NCBI RefSeq assembly: GCF_024294805.1
Contig: NZ_JANCLU010000011.1
Span: 62,001 to 126,000, forward strand
DNA: 64,000 bases
DNA from: Alsobacter ponti
GTDB taxonomy: Bacteria > Pseudomonadota > Alphaproteobacteria > Rhizobiales > Beijerinckiaceae
Direction of reading: 5' to 3'
The notes beneath the pieces are model-generated. The model made no database searches. It had not been told where the DNA came from and worked only from the letters and a program-made list of their open reading frames with translations. The position numbers were made by a program, and so were the translations under genes. Below are positions 38,571 through 46,951 of the stretch, in pieces (the first letter of the stretch is position 1; each line of letters opens with the position of its first letter).

Positions 38571-38834
38571 ATGGTCACACCAGCCCAATCCCGCGCCGCG
38601 CGAGCTCTCCTCAATTGGGCACAGCCTGAGCTCGCCGCTGCGTCCGGAGTGAGCGTCTCAACAATCCGGGATTTTGAGATCGGCAAACGGACGCCGATCG
38701 GCAACAACCTCGCTGCGATCCAGCGCGCTCTTGAGGCGGCCGGCGTGATCTTCCTGGCGGAGAACGGAGAAGGGCCGGGAGTGAGGCTGAGGAAGCCGCA
38801 GCTGCCGCTTCCGCTCTCTGGAAGAGCCCGCTGA
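38571..38834 (+). CDS. XRE-family helix-turn-helix regulator
   Basis: 87 aa. The helix-turn-helix is visible as QPELAAASGVSVSTIRDFE (residues about 18-36), followed by the usual LAAIQRALEAAGVIFLAENG tail seen in small alphaproteobacterial XRE proteins. It is divergent from the two-gene unit at 37976-38451, with a palindromic operator candidate in between. Likely a repressor of the element. Confidence 0.85.
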   Translation: MVTPAQSRAARALLNWAQPELAAASGVSVSTIRDFEIGKRTPIGNNLAAIQRALEAAGVIFLAENGEGPGVRLRKPQLPLPLSGRAR

Positions 38835-38950
38835 ACTTTAAGGTTGCCGGGGCCCCGCATAGAGCAACACGCGCGCAGAAAATGACTGAGCTGGGCGCCA
38901 ATGACTTGGCAGCCCAACTCAGATTGACGCGGTTCAAGCTGTAAGCAACG

Positions 38951-39178
38951 TCAACGGGTGGGATTCTTAGAGCGTGCGGAAGCGTACCTCAATGAGGAAG
39001 TTTCGACCCGCTGACGGCGATCCGCCACCCACACGCTGAGTCTAAGGTTCGCGTGGTCGAGTTCAAGGACGGAAAGGATCATCGAGCGGGTGCGACTGCA
39101 CTCAGCAACGGCGCGGACGTACGCGAAGACGATCAGGACGGCCGTCGCGATGCAGCCGCCAGTGAACAGCACTGCCAT
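38951..39178 (-). CDS. Small membrane protein downstream of the response regulator
   Basis: 75 aa from ATG 39178 with one hydrophobic N-terminal segment (LFTGGCIATAVLIVFAYV) and a basic C-terminal half (VWVADRRQRVE). It begins 44 bp after the response regulator stop codon on the same strand, so co-transcription is likely. No family recognised; moderate doubt that it is a gene. Confidence 0.4.
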   Translation of the reverse strand: MAVLFTGGCIATAVLIVFAYVRAVAECSRTRSMILSVLELDHANLRLSVWVADRRQRVETSSLRYASARSKNPTR

Positions 39179-39222
39179 GCTTCTTCTCTGCCTTTCACGC
39201 AGCCGAATCGCAACCCCGAGCT

Positions 39223-39591
39223 TCAGTCTCCCGAAATCAGGCGCAACAGGCACGCTTCCAGATCGGATGCTCTGAAGGGCTTCTCGATCAACGGCACGGT
39301 ACTGAACTGGTCTGGGACGGTTCCCGGCGCATAGGCCGTGACGAAGGCGAATGGGACGCCGAGATCCCGAAGAGATCCCGCCAACGAGAAGCTGGTTCCG
39401 TCGACCAGCTTGATGTCGATCAGAGCTGCACTGGGTTTGTCGACGGCAAGAGCCGCCGTCGCAGACGCGGCTGTCAGGAATGGGCCGAGCACGGCATAGC
39501 CGGCGTCGGACACGATCTCGCTGATCAGCGTACCGATGACAGCCTCGTCTTCCACGATCAGAACCGACCCACGTTGCAGGCCAGGGGTCAT
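39223..39591 (-). CDS. Single-domain response regulator (CheY-like receiver)
   Basis: 122 aa, a receiver domain only. The acidic pocket is VLIVEDEA (residues 10-17), the phosphoacceptor Asp is in AALIDIKLVDG (near residue 59), and the conserved Lys is in PLIEKPF. The alpha4-beta4 region reads VPFAFVTAYA, which resembles the FAT GUY motif of alphaproteobacterial single-domain regulators tied to the general stress response. AAGGA lies 9 bases before ATG 39591. It lies 129 bp downstream of the tape measure gene and is unusual cargo for a phage element. Confidence 0.88.
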   Translation of the reverse strand: MTPGLQRGSVLIVEDEAVIGTLISEIVSDAGYAVLGPFLTAASATAALAVDKPSAALIDIKLVDGTSFSLAGSLRDLGVPFAFVTAYAPGTVPDQFSTVPLIEKPFRASDLEACLLRLISGD

Positions 39592-39720
39592 GACCCGCCA
39601 TCCTTAGGAACGCCACGCTGCACGAGCGATTATGCCGTAACTCTCGCTCTCGGCGCGATTAGTAGCTTCCCTTAAGGCAGAGGTGAGTTGCTGCGCGAGA
39701 CCCGCCTCGCGCGCCTTTTC

Positions 39721-42156
39721 TCAGGCCACGCGCCTCCACAAGGTCGAGGTGAGTTCATCGACGATCTGGCCCGCCGACTTGTTGAACGAGTCGGCGTCCG
39801 TCACCCCGTTCACCGTCATGTTGACGTTGACGGTGGTGCTGCCCGCCGTGCTGCCGCCCGTCACCGCGCCAAGCCCGCGCATCAGGTTGCCGAGCGAGGT
39901 GGGCGCCACCGCGTTGCCGACGCCGTAGAGCTCGCCCGCGCCGAAGGCGGACAGGTGGTCGCTCGCGCCGTTGAGGTTCTTGGAGGCGTCGTTGAGGCCG
40001 GCCGCCGCGTCGCGAAGATCCTTGTACATCGGCGCATCCGGATTGAAGCCGAGTTGCTTCAGGGATTTGAGCGCCTGTTCCGCCGTGCCGACGCCGTACC
40101 GGTAATCGCGGAGGACCTTGTCGGCGTTGATGTACCTTTCGTTGGCGAGGTAGGAGGCCGTCGGGCGCAATTCCTGAGAGACGTACTTGCTGTCCGTCTG
40201 CCAGTAGATCTCATAATTGCCCGGGCCGTAGGCGTAAGCCCCGCGCACGTCGAGCTGGCGCATGCGGTCATAGCTGGGGATGACGTAGCCGCCGCCACCG
40301 CCAGGCGACGAGCCAAAGGCGCTGGACTGCTGGAAATTGCGGACGGCGCTATCGAAGGACTGCCCGAGCGACTCGACGGCGCGCTCGAACGAGGTACCAA
40401 GCTGTTGCAGGCCACTGAGGTTCTGGTTTGCGGCCTGGAGCTGACGGTCGCTGTTTCGCTTGAGTTCGGAAACGATGTTCCCGTTGGCATCCTTGTAGCT
40501 GACCGTGCCGGTGAAGATCCCCTCCGAGATTTGGCCGAGCAGGTCGACCGAGGTCTCGGTCAGGCCGATCAGCTGGTCCGTGCCCTCCGAGCCCGATATG
40601 ACACCCACACCCATGCCGCCGCCCCGCTGCATGGCGTTCAGCGTGGACAACTGGCCCGGCGTGAGTTGCGGCGTCGGCTGCGAGGCGAGGTAGTCGTACC
40701 CGAAGCCCAGTTCGGCGCCGAGGCCAGCGCCGCTGATGCCACCGATGGCCGCTCCACCGAGGACACCAACCGGGCCGCCCAGCGCGCCCACCGTCGCGCC
40801 GGCCGCCGCGCCCGCCATCATGCCCGCAAGCGCGCCCGTAGCGACTCGCGACGCCGTGTCGAGCCGGGCGGCGTCCTGTTCTGTCTTGGCGACGAAGTCG
40901 CTGAACGACGTCGAGGTGTCGGATAGCCACTTCTGCAGCCCGGTGTTCGAGGTGATCGACGAGCCGAGCCGGAGCAGGCTGTTCGAGATCAGGTCGACGG
41001 ACTGGGAAACCGGCTTGCCGCGCTCTTCGATCCTCTTGAGCTCTTCGGCGACCGCGTTCTTGATGGTCGGCCGGTTAAACGCGTCGACGAACTCGCCGAA
41101 CGTGACCGCGCCGGCTTTCACCGAGTCGCGGAACGTCCGCATGTTCATGCCCATCGACTGGGCGAGCCGCTCGACGGTGCCGCGCGACTGGTCGTAAATC
41201 GCGTCGAGCGAGCGCACGGAGAGCGTGTTCTCCTCGGCGTCGCCGGACACCTGGCGCAGCACTCGGCTGATGGCCTCGCCGGCGGCGCCGCTCGCCTGCA
41301 TGGACTTGGTCAGCGTGTCCAGAGCACCGGCCGCCTCCGCCGGCGTTCGCGACAGCTTGCCGGGCTGGATGGCGTAGTCCTGGATCCGCAGAAAGGGGTC
41401 GGAAACCTTGTCGAGCGACGCGCCCATGCCGCGCGCCGTCTCGTCGAGCTGCTTGATGATCTCTCCCGTCTTGCTTCCGAGGTTGCCGAAGTCCTCCAGA
41501 TCCTTCTTGGACTGGGCAACCTTGTCGCTGAACTCGGTGAAGGACTTGATGAGGGAGCCCGCAACCACGCCGGCGAGCGCCGCCACTACCGGCGTGACGA
41601 AGCCGGAGATGGTGCGGCCGAAACCCATGGCCGAGGCGTTCGCCTTCTCAAAGCTCGCGGCGGCGGCGCTGGCGGCCGATCCACCGCCCGCACCACCGCC
41701 GGAGCCTCCGCTACCCCCAGCAGAGCGCGGAATATTGGAATTGGCTGCCAGGGCCGCCAGGGCGTCGCGCTCGGCCTTCGCCCGCTCCGCCGCGTCATAG
41801 GCGGCCTGCAACGCAGGCGAGCGCGTGTAGGCGGGAAGCGGATCGAAGCGCACCCCCGAGCCTGGCACGCGGCCGGACGTCAGCGGGAGAAGGTTTGACG
41901 GCATCCTCTTCGCGGTGGCCTCGACCTTCTGCAGTTCCTTGGCCAAGGCCTCGGCCGTGCGCGCGGTCTTGGTCAGGCCGGCCGCGCCGTCCTTCCCGAC
42001 TTCGGTCAGGGTCTCGCCGGCCTTCTCGCCTTCGCGGGTGACGGACTCCAGCGCGGTGGAGACCGACTGGCTCGCGTCGCCGACGGAGGCGATCTCCCGC
42101 TTGGCGGCGTCCAGGCCGATGACGGACACTTCAATCTGATAGCTGCCCTCGACCAT
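39721..42156 (-). CDS. Phage tail tape measure protein
   Basis: 811 aa. Tape measure features: a helical N-terminal region (ALESVTREGEKAGETLTEVG), a Gly/Ser-rich linker (GGSGGSGGGAGGG, near residue 155), the TP901-type block SFTEFSDKVAQSKKDLEDFG to RGMGASLDKVSD, small-residue membrane-like stretches (GALAGMMAGAAAGATVGALG) and a C-terminal TTVNVNMTVNGVTDADSF block. ATG 42156 has AAGGAG 8 bases upstream. The normally adjacent tail-tube, minor tail and tip genes are absent on both sides, so this is either a remnant or has been recruited to another role. Confidence 0.85.
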   Translation of the reverse strand: MVEGSYQIEVSVIGLDAAKREIASVGDASQSVSTALESVTREGEKAGETLTEVGKDGAAGLTKTARTAEALAKELQKVEATAKRMPSNLLPLTSGRVPGSGVRFDPLPAYTRSPALQAAYDAAERAKAERDALAALAANSNIPRSAGGSGGSGGGAGGGSAASAAAASFEKANASAMGFGRTISGFVTPVVAALAGVVAGSLIKSFTEFSDKVAQSKKDLEDFGNLGSKTGEIIKQLDETARGMGASLDKVSDPFLRIQDYAIQPGKLSRTPAEAAGALDTLTKSMQASGAAGEAISRVLRQVSGDAEENTLSVRSLDAIYDQSRGTVERLAQSMGMNMRTFRDSVKAGAVTFGEFVDAFNRPTIKNAVAEELKRIEERGKPVSQSVDLISNSLLRLGSSITSNTGLQKWLSDTSTSFSDFVAKTEQDAARLDTASRVATGALAGMMAGAAAGATVGALGGPVGVLGGAAIGGISGAGLGAELGFGYDYLASQPTPQLTPGQLSTLNAMQRGGGMGVGVISGSEGTDQLIGLTETSVDLLGQISEGIFTGTVSYKDANGNIVSELKRNSDRQLQAANQNLSGLQQLGTSFERAVESLGQSFDSAVRNFQQSSAFGSSPGGGGGYVIPSYDRMRQLDVRGAYAYGPGNYEIYWQTDSKYVSQELRPTASYLANERYINADKVLRDYRYGVGTAEQALKSLKQLGFNPDAPMYKDLRDAAAGLNDASKNLNGASDHLSAFGAGELYGVGNAVAPTSLGNLMRGLGAVTGGSTAGSTTVNVNMTVNGVTDADSFNKSAGQIVDELTSTLWRRVA

Positions 42157-42206
42157 GTCGCCGGCTCCTTTGTTCAATCCCGTCGATCAGTCACGCCCGT
42201 GACCGA

Positions 42207-43100
42207 TCAGAACCGATGCCATTTGCCCTCGAGCTGGTACTCGAGCGTTGCGTCGACGTGCCGGAAGGGAATTCCCCGCCCCTGGAGCCAGACCTCCTGA
42301 TTTTTCAGCTGGGCGAACTTCCCGAGTTCGTCCCGCTGGTCATAGGTCAGGAGCGTCATGGCCTGCTTGAACTTCGCGAGATCCGGCGCGGCGTCCGGGT
42401 GAGCGGCGAGGTAGCGCTCGTGACGCTCGGCGAGCGACAGCTTCTCCTGCTCCTCGTTGACCGGAATGCCCACTTCCTTGGTGATCGCCCCGAGTTCGGC
42501 GCCGACGCTGTCCGCCATGGCGCTCGTGGCGACCGCGAGAGCCTGCCCGGCGATGGTCACCGCCTCGTCTAACTCGGCGAGCTCGGCAATCTTCGGGCCG
42601 AACAGTTCGTTGAGCCGCTTCTCGCGCAGTTTCTCGTACATGTCCGGCGGGATCTCGCTGACGGCCGCCGGCATGCCGAGCGCGATGTCCGCGATCTGGG
42701 GATCATCCCAGGCGGCGCTGAAGGCCGCGGCGGGGCCCAGCGAGCGCAGCCAGGTGCGGATCTCCATCCCGGCGATCGCGCCGGCCGCGTCGCGCGGGTC
42801 GGGCTTCGGAACGGCGATGGCCGCGCGCTTCTCGTCGGCGATCTCCTTCACGCGGCCGAACTCGTGATGCAGGCGCAGCAGGGCAGCGTAGGCGCCCTCG
42901 CGGGCGTAGGCGGCCATTCGCTTCTGAAGCCCGGCTTCGGTGAGCTCCTTCGAATTGGCGAGGTCACTTCGCTTCGACCTCGCCTCGAGCGCGGCGGCGC
43001 ACGCTTTCTCGTAGACGGCGGCGAGCCGGCCGACGGGGGACTTCGGGTCGCCGCTCAGCGAGAAGGCGGCGATGCCGAGGGCTTGGTTGACCTGGGCCAT
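42207..43100 (-). CDS. Unknown protein between terminase and tape measure
   Basis: 297 aa, mostly helical and alanine-rich, starting MAQVNQALGIAAFSLSGD and ending in an apparently folded C terminus (RGIPFRHVDATLEYQLEGKW). No family recognised. It is 8 bp downstream of the 99-aa gene and 50 bp upstream of the tape measure gene, where a phage would normally carry head and tail genes, so it may be a structural or packaging-related protein. Confidence 0.65.
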   Translation of the reverse strand: MAQVNQALGIAAFSLSGDPKSPVGRLAAVYEKACAAALEARSKRSDLANSKELTEAGLQKRMAAYAREGAYAALLRLHHEFGRVKEIADEKRAAIAVPKPDPRDAAGAIAGMEIRTWLRSLGPAAAFSAAWDDPQIADIALGMPAAVSEIPPDMYEKLREKRLNELFGPKIAELAELDEAVTIAGQALAVATSAMADSVGAELGAITKEVGIPVNEEQEKLSLAERHERYLAAHPDAAPDLAKFKQAMTLLTYDQRDELGKFAQLKNQEVWLQGRGIPFRHVDATLEYQLEGKWHRF

Positions 43101-43108
43101 GCTTCACC

Positions 43109-43408
43109 TCACGAGCCGGAGAAGGCGGCGAGCTTCGTTGCAGCCGCGGCGGCAACCGCGTCCTGCCAGGGCTGGTCCGGAACCGTCGAGGGATAGACCG
43201 GGTGCTTGAGACGGTTCGGGATGCCGCCGTTCTCGACCAGGAAGGAACGCACCGGCAAGGCCGAGTGGAACCGCGCAACGCGGTCATTCGCGAGCGCCAG
43301 TTCGAGGCCCGCGAGGTCGACATAGGCGGCGTAGAGCTCCTCGAGCGCTGCCTCGTATCGGGCGCCGGCGGTGGCTCGGGCGGCAAGCATTTCGGATGCA
43401 GTGGCCAT
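43109..43408 (-). CDS. Small protein downstream of terminase
   Basis: 99 aa with a helical N-terminal half (AALEELYAAYVDLAGLELAL) and an extended middle segment (GIPNRLKHPVYPSTVPDQPW). No family recognised. It starts 15 bp after the terminase stop and runs into the 297-aa gene with an 8-bp gap, so it is part of the packaging operon. Confidence 0.65.
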   Translation of the reverse strand: MATASEMLAARATAGARYEAALEELYAAYVDLAGLELALANDRVARFHSALPVRSFLVENGGIPNRLKHPVYPSTVPDQPWQDAVAAAAATKLAAFSGS

Positions 43409-43423
43409 GCTGGGGGTGTCCTT

Positions 43424-44833
43424 TCAAAGCCGAAGTTCACGCGTCACAAAGGTTCGCTCCTGGCGCAGGCAGCCGTAGCGCGCCGCGTCAGCGCCGTGGT
43501 CCGCCGCCCGGCTGTCCACGTCATCGGGCTTCTTCGGATCGCGCGGCAGGATCGGGAGAGTGGTCCACAGGTACTCACACGGGCGGGCTACATAGAGCCC
43601 GGGCTGGTCGGGCTTGCCGGCATCCAGGAACAGCCGGCGCATGATTTCCCAGCCGGTGCGTCGGTCCGCCTTCTTCGCCGGCGTGAAGTAGACGCCTTGC
43701 GCCCGAAACTCGTCGGCGATCGAACCCGTGCCGTGCCCGGTGCGCGCGAAGATCGCATCATCCGCGACGCCTTCGGGCCTCATGGCCCAGCGCTTGGCGA
43801 GTTCCTTGATGTCCTCGGCCAGGCGCGGGACGGTGTAGCCCATCCCGGCGTTGAGCTGGCCCGGCGCGTTCGTCGCGCTCTCGTCGAGCACGACGAGCGA
43901 GTCTTTCGGGTACCAGCGGCCGTCCGGGCCCTGGATCCCGGGCGACTTGCCCATGACGAGTGTGACGGCCGGCGCCGAGACGCCGAAGTCATGGGCGAGG
44001 TAGAGTTTCCAGCCGTCGCCCCGCGGGCTGGCGCGCACGACGGTTTCCGGCTCCCACCGCTCCACCATGTTGCGCGCATGATCGAGCACCGCCGAGAAGA
44101 ACGCGCCGCGCTGCACCGACCAATCGCCATGCAGCCAGGCCTTGCCGAGTTCGGGGTCGGTCGACGTCGCCGCGGCGAGCTGGCGCGCGTAGCCCTCGCG
44201 ATCGAGGTTCGGATTGTCCACGAACGTTGACGGAGCCGTCACGAACGTGCGGCCCGACGCCGTCTCGAGGTAAGGCTCCCACGGCGCCGCGGTCAGGATG
44301 TGGCGCTTGAGCAGCCAGTGGTGCCCCGGGCCGCCGGGATTCGCCGCCAGGACGAACCGCGGCTGCATTGGCGCCGGCGCGCGAAGGCACGACCGCAGGA
44401 GATCGATCGGGCCCGGGTCCGCGTACTGGCCCGCCTCGTCGATCGCGATCATGGAAAAGCTCTTGCCCTGGAACTTGCTGAAGTCAGCCAGGCCTTCGAA
44501 CTGGTCGAGCTGCAGCGTCGCGCCGGACGGAAAACGCCAGAGGTGCGTCGAGGCGTTGTAGGTCGCCCGGCCGCCGTACACGAGGCCGAAGACCTCGCGC
44601 GTCACCTGTTCGAAGTCGACGAGGCCAGGGAAGGACTGCCGCACGAACAGCGCCCGCGCCCGCCCGCCATATTGCTCGATGTGCCGAAGGAAGAGCAGAG
44701 CGAGTGTCACCGACTTGCCGCCGCCGCGCCCGCCCCCGAGGAACAGGTCGAACGCCTCCGGCACGGTGAGCGCGCGCGCCTGGAACGGCGTCGGCGTCAG
44801 TGTCGGGAGGTGGACAGCCGCGGCAGCGCTCAT
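43424..44833 (-). CDS. terL: Phage terminase large subunit
   Basis: DNA-packaging ATPase/nuclease, 469 aa. Walker A is GGGRGGGKS at residues 33-41, Walker B is FSMIAIDEAGQ near residue 140, followed by the coupling region ANPGGPGHHWL. The C-terminal nuclease half shows LAHDFGVSAPAV and LVVLDE (acidic residues). Its start overlaps the stop of the small-subunit gene (ATGA). The frame appears intact. Confidence 0.93.
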   Translation of the reverse strand: MSAAAAVHLPTLTPTPFQARALTVPEAFDLFLGGGRGGGKSVTLALLFLRHIEQYGGRARALFVRQSFPGLVDFEQVTREVFGLVYGGRATYNASTHLWRFPSGATLQLDQFEGLADFSKFQGKSFSMIAIDEAGQYADPGPIDLLRSCLRAPAPMQPRFVLAANPGGPGHHWLLKRHILTAAPWEPYLETASGRTFVTAPSTFVDNPNLDREGYARQLAAATSTDPELGKAWLHGDWSVQRGAFFSAVLDHARNMVERWEPETVVRASPRGDGWKLYLAHDFGVSAPAVTLVMGKSPGIQGPDGRWYPKDSLVVLDESATNAPGQLNAGMGYTVPRLAEDIKELAKRWAMRPEGVADDAIFARTGHGTGSIADEFRAQGVYFTPAKKADRRTGWEIMRRLFLDAGKPDQPGLYVARPCEYLWTTLPILPRDPKKPDDVDSRAADHGADAARYGCLRQERTFVTRELRL

Positions 44834-45309
44834 GCCGCCTCGCTGCCGCTCTGTGGGCCCGTCAGGCCCATCGGCGTGACCCTGACCAGCTTGGCGTAAT
44901 CCTCAGGCGACATCGGCGCCGGGATGTTGACGACGACGGCAACGCGCTGGTCCGCCCCGCCCTCCGACGCCGCGCCGGTGTCGCGGTAGTCGTGCCGGGC
45001 CTTCAGGAGGAAAGCTGCCGCCCAGGCGTCGCGCTTCACTTCGGCGCGCACGACGTTGCCCTCGGCGTCGTACTCGGCAGGCGCGCCGACTGCCATGTTG
45101 AACAGCGATGAGACGAGGGCGTCATGCTCGATCGCCTTCGCCTCCTCCCACGCGCGCTTAGCCTCCTGGTCTTCCTCGCGGATGCGCTTCCAGGTGTGCC
45201 AGGACATGCCCAGCGCCCGGGCGACCTCCACCTCGCGCACGCCACGGCACGCCAGGTCGGAGATGATCCGAAGGCCGTTGGCCGGAAGTGTCTTGCGGGG
45301 GCGTCCCAT
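44830..45309 (-). CDS. Phage terminase small subunit-like protein
   Basis: 159 aa from ATG 45309 (MGRPRKTLPANGLRIIS). A helix-turn-helix is visible (CRGVREVEVARALGMSWHTW), as in many terminase small subunits that recognise the packaging site. A helical oligomerisation-type region follows (AIEHDALVSSLFNMAVG). It overlaps terL by 4 bp, which supports the assignment. Confidence 0.78.
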   Translation of the reverse strand: MGRPRKTLPANGLRIISDLACRGVREVEVARALGMSWHTWKRIREEDQEAKRAWEEAKAIEHDALVSSLFNMAVGAPAEYDAEGNVVRAEVKRDAWAAAFLLKARHDYRDTGAASEGGADQRVAVVVNIPAPMSPEDYAKLVRVTPMGLTGPQSGSEAA

Positions 45310-45653
45310 GTTGATCTCGCGCGGTGGCAAATCACTTTGCGCGAGTATTGTGTAGAGTTACGCTTCGAAAGCAACGATTAATGAAGGTTTATGACTGCTC
45401 ATATTGTTTGCCATTGTCCGTTACTGTCGCGCCTTTTCGCTTATAGTCATCAGTGGTGCTGAAAAATATTTTCGATTCGATGCTCGTCGGTCGAGTTCCA
45501 ACGGAACCGATCGCATTTTCGCGCGTTGAAATCGCGTCTGAGTGTAACCAGCCTAGACCACTTCGGTGCGACTTCCCCGATGGGCCGCACTCGCTGTACG
45601 CCTCCGGTCCGGCGCCCCGTATTCGCCTAGACGAAATACGAAAAGGGGTCGCT
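45310..45653 (+). other. Divergent control region between terS and the NepR-like gene
   Basis: About 340 bases without a convincing gene, distinctly AT-rich around 45360-45480. It must carry the promoter of the terminase operon on the minus strand and holds the GGAAC-N16-CGTT promoter of the NepR-like gene on the plus strand. Frames crossing it on both strands have no protein-like content. Confidence 0.6.
45503..45527 (+). promoter_or_regulatory. sigma-EcfG-type general stress promoter
   Basis: GGAAC at 45503-45507 and CGTT at 45524-45527 with exactly 16 bases between, matching the GGAAC-N16/17-CGTT consensus of the alphaproteobacterial general stress sigma factor EcfG. It points at the NepR-like gene that starts 126 bases further, the type of gene usually under this promoter in host genomes. 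Confidence 0.75.
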
Positions 45654-45884
45654 GTGGAGAAGATTGCGCCAGTCCTAGGGCCGTTTGATTTGTTCAAGGC
45701 TCTGGAGCGGGGAATCCGCGACGCGCTGGGACCGGCAACGGCGGAACCGCTGCCAGGCGTATTCCTGAACCTGCTCGAGCAGCTTGACCGCGCGGAGCGC
45801 GAGCGGTCGTCAACTACCTTGGAAGGGTCAGATATTGGTCACCCCGAGCCCGATGGGGACAACGGGCCCACAAGCCCGGAGTGA
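45654..45884 (+). CDS. NepR-like anti-sigma factor
   Basis: 76 aa from GTG 45654, with GGGG 5 bases upstream. The core FDLFKALERGIRDAL followed by AEPLPGVFLNLLEQLDRAE matches the pattern of NepR proteins: two amphipathic helices around an EP(V/L)P turn and an F-x-x-LL-x-x-L second helix. NepR sequesters the sigma factor EcfG until phosphorylated PhyR removes it. The C-terminal tail is acidic and disordered. It is convergent with the resolvase (11-bp gap) and divergent from terS. Similarity is by motif only, but the general-stress promoter upstream supports it. Confidence 0.55.
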   Translation: MEKIAPVLGPFDLFKALERGIRDALGPATAEPLPGVFLNLLEQLDRAERERSSTTLEGSDIGHPEPDGDNGPTSPE

Positions 45885-45895
45885 ATTCGCTGGCC

Positions 45896-46447
45896 TTACG
45901 CCGCTCCGGCATGCAGAACGCGGTACACGTGCACGCGCGAGCACCCGACAGCCGCCGCGATCTCGCTGGGCCCCATCCCCGAGGCCCTGAGTTCCCGGAT
46001 CCGGTCGTGATCGAGTTGCCGCTTGCCGCCCGTGTAGACGCCGGACTTCTTCGCCTTCGCGATCCCCTCCATCTGGCGCTCGCGCCGGAGGTTCGTCTCG
46101 AACTCGGCGAACACGCCCAGCATGTCGAGGAACGCCTTGCCGGCCGACGTGCCGGTGTCGATCGGCTGCTCGAGCGCTTTGAGCGCAACGCCCTTCCCCT
46201 TGAGCTCGCGCACGATGTCCTGCAGGTCGCCCATCGATCGCGCCAGGCGATCCAGCCGGGTCACGACCAGCGTGTCACCGGCCCGGAGAAAGTCGAGCAA
46301 CGTGCGCAGTTCCTCGCGGCCCTTCGTCGTGGTGCCGCTGCGTTTCTCGGACCGGACCTTCTCGCAGCCAGCGGCCTTCAGCGCCTCGATCTGCAGGGCG
46401 AGGTCCTGGTCGGTTGTCGACACGCGGGCATAGCCGAAGAGGGGCAT
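45896..46447 (-). CDS. Serine recombinase, resolvase/invertase family
   Basis: 183 aa. The catalytic Ser10 is in LFGYARVSTTDQ; the conserved arginines are in VVTRLDRLARSMGDL (near residue 68). A C-terminal Hin-type helix-turn-helix is present (GMGPSEIAAAVGCSRVHVYR). Length and layout are those of small resolvases/invertases such as TnpR/Pin. Immediately upstream lies a cluster of inverted 9-mers that looks like its res site. In this element it could resolve multimers or invert DNA. Confidence 0.92.
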   Translation of the reverse strand: MPLFGYARVSTTDQDLALQIEALKAAGCEKVRSEKRSGTTTKGREELRTLLDFLRAGDTLVVTRLDRLARSMGDLQDIVRELKGKGVALKALEQPIDTGTSAGKAFLDMLGVFAEFETNLRRERQMEGIAKAKKSGVYTGGKRQLDHDRIRELRASGMGPSEIAAAVGCSRVHVYRVLHAGAA

Positions 46448-46451
46448 GGCT

Positions 46452-46568
46452 GTTACCTCAGGTTCTAGACCATTTGGATATAGCGTTACATCAACCCGAT
46501 TGCAACCCTGATGTTACGCGATCCGGTGTAACATCCGCGTGTATCATCAGGCTATACCCTGATGTGTC
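46452..46568. promoter_or_regulatory. res-like site: inverted and direct 9-mers upstream of the resolvase
   Basis: Copies related to GTTACATCA: 46452-46460, 46485-46493, 46528-46536 and 46541-46549 on plus; 46509-46517 and 46560-46568 in reverse orientation. Two inverted pairs span 33 bp (46485-46517) and 28 bp (46541-46568), the sizes of resolvase subsites. The site ends exactly where the next gene begins. Confidence 0.6.
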
Positions 46569-46820
46569 TCATGCTGCGGTGTCGAGATCGAGTGAGAGCC
46601 TGGCCGCGTCCTTCACGTCGACCATTGCCGAGACAGCGGCCTCCCACGCCACCAGTCGCCGCGCCTTGCCTCTCCGCTGCGCCCGGTACAGTTCGCCCAT
46701 GGCCCGCAGGTAGGCTCGGCGCGTCTCGGCCGGGACCCGCTGCCAGTGCTGCCGGCAGAGGATGCCCTCGGCATCGTCCGGGCCCGCGTGCCGAGCCTCG
46801 CAGATGCAGCACCGGACCAT
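46569..46820 (-). CDS. Small protein with putative zinc-binding cysteines
   Basis: 83 aa from ATG 46820, with GAGG 8 bases upstream. CCICEARH and ILCRQHW supply a Cys-x2-Cys ... Cys-x2-His arrangement that could bind zinc, followed by a basic helix (YLRAMGELYRAQRRGKARR). No family recognised. It is located between the AAA ATPase gene and the resolvase control site, in the replication region of the element. Confidence 0.55.
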   Translation of the reverse strand: MVRCCICEARHAGPDDAEGILCRQHWQRVPAETRRAYLRAMGELYRAQRRGKARRLVAWEAAVSAMVDVKDAARLSLDLDTAA

Positions 46821-46951
46821 CCCGTCAGCCTCGCGTGCGCGCGCCCGCGCGACGGCGTGGATATGCAGGAAACGGTGTCCTATTCTTCCTCCCATCGGGT
46901 CGGGAAATGCGCGCCGATTTCAGGCAGGGCTGGCGTCCCTGCCCCCGCGTC

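Noticed and set aside
39692-39718. Hairpin (GCGCGAG / CTCGCGC) between tape measure and response regulator as a terminator
   Set aside because: The T run follows it on the plus strand, but the genes here run on the minus strand, where no T run follows.
45389-45697. Minus-strand 102-codon frame between terS and resolvase
   Set aside because: Composition is unlike a protein, and it covers the promoter region and start of the NepR-like gene on the other strand.
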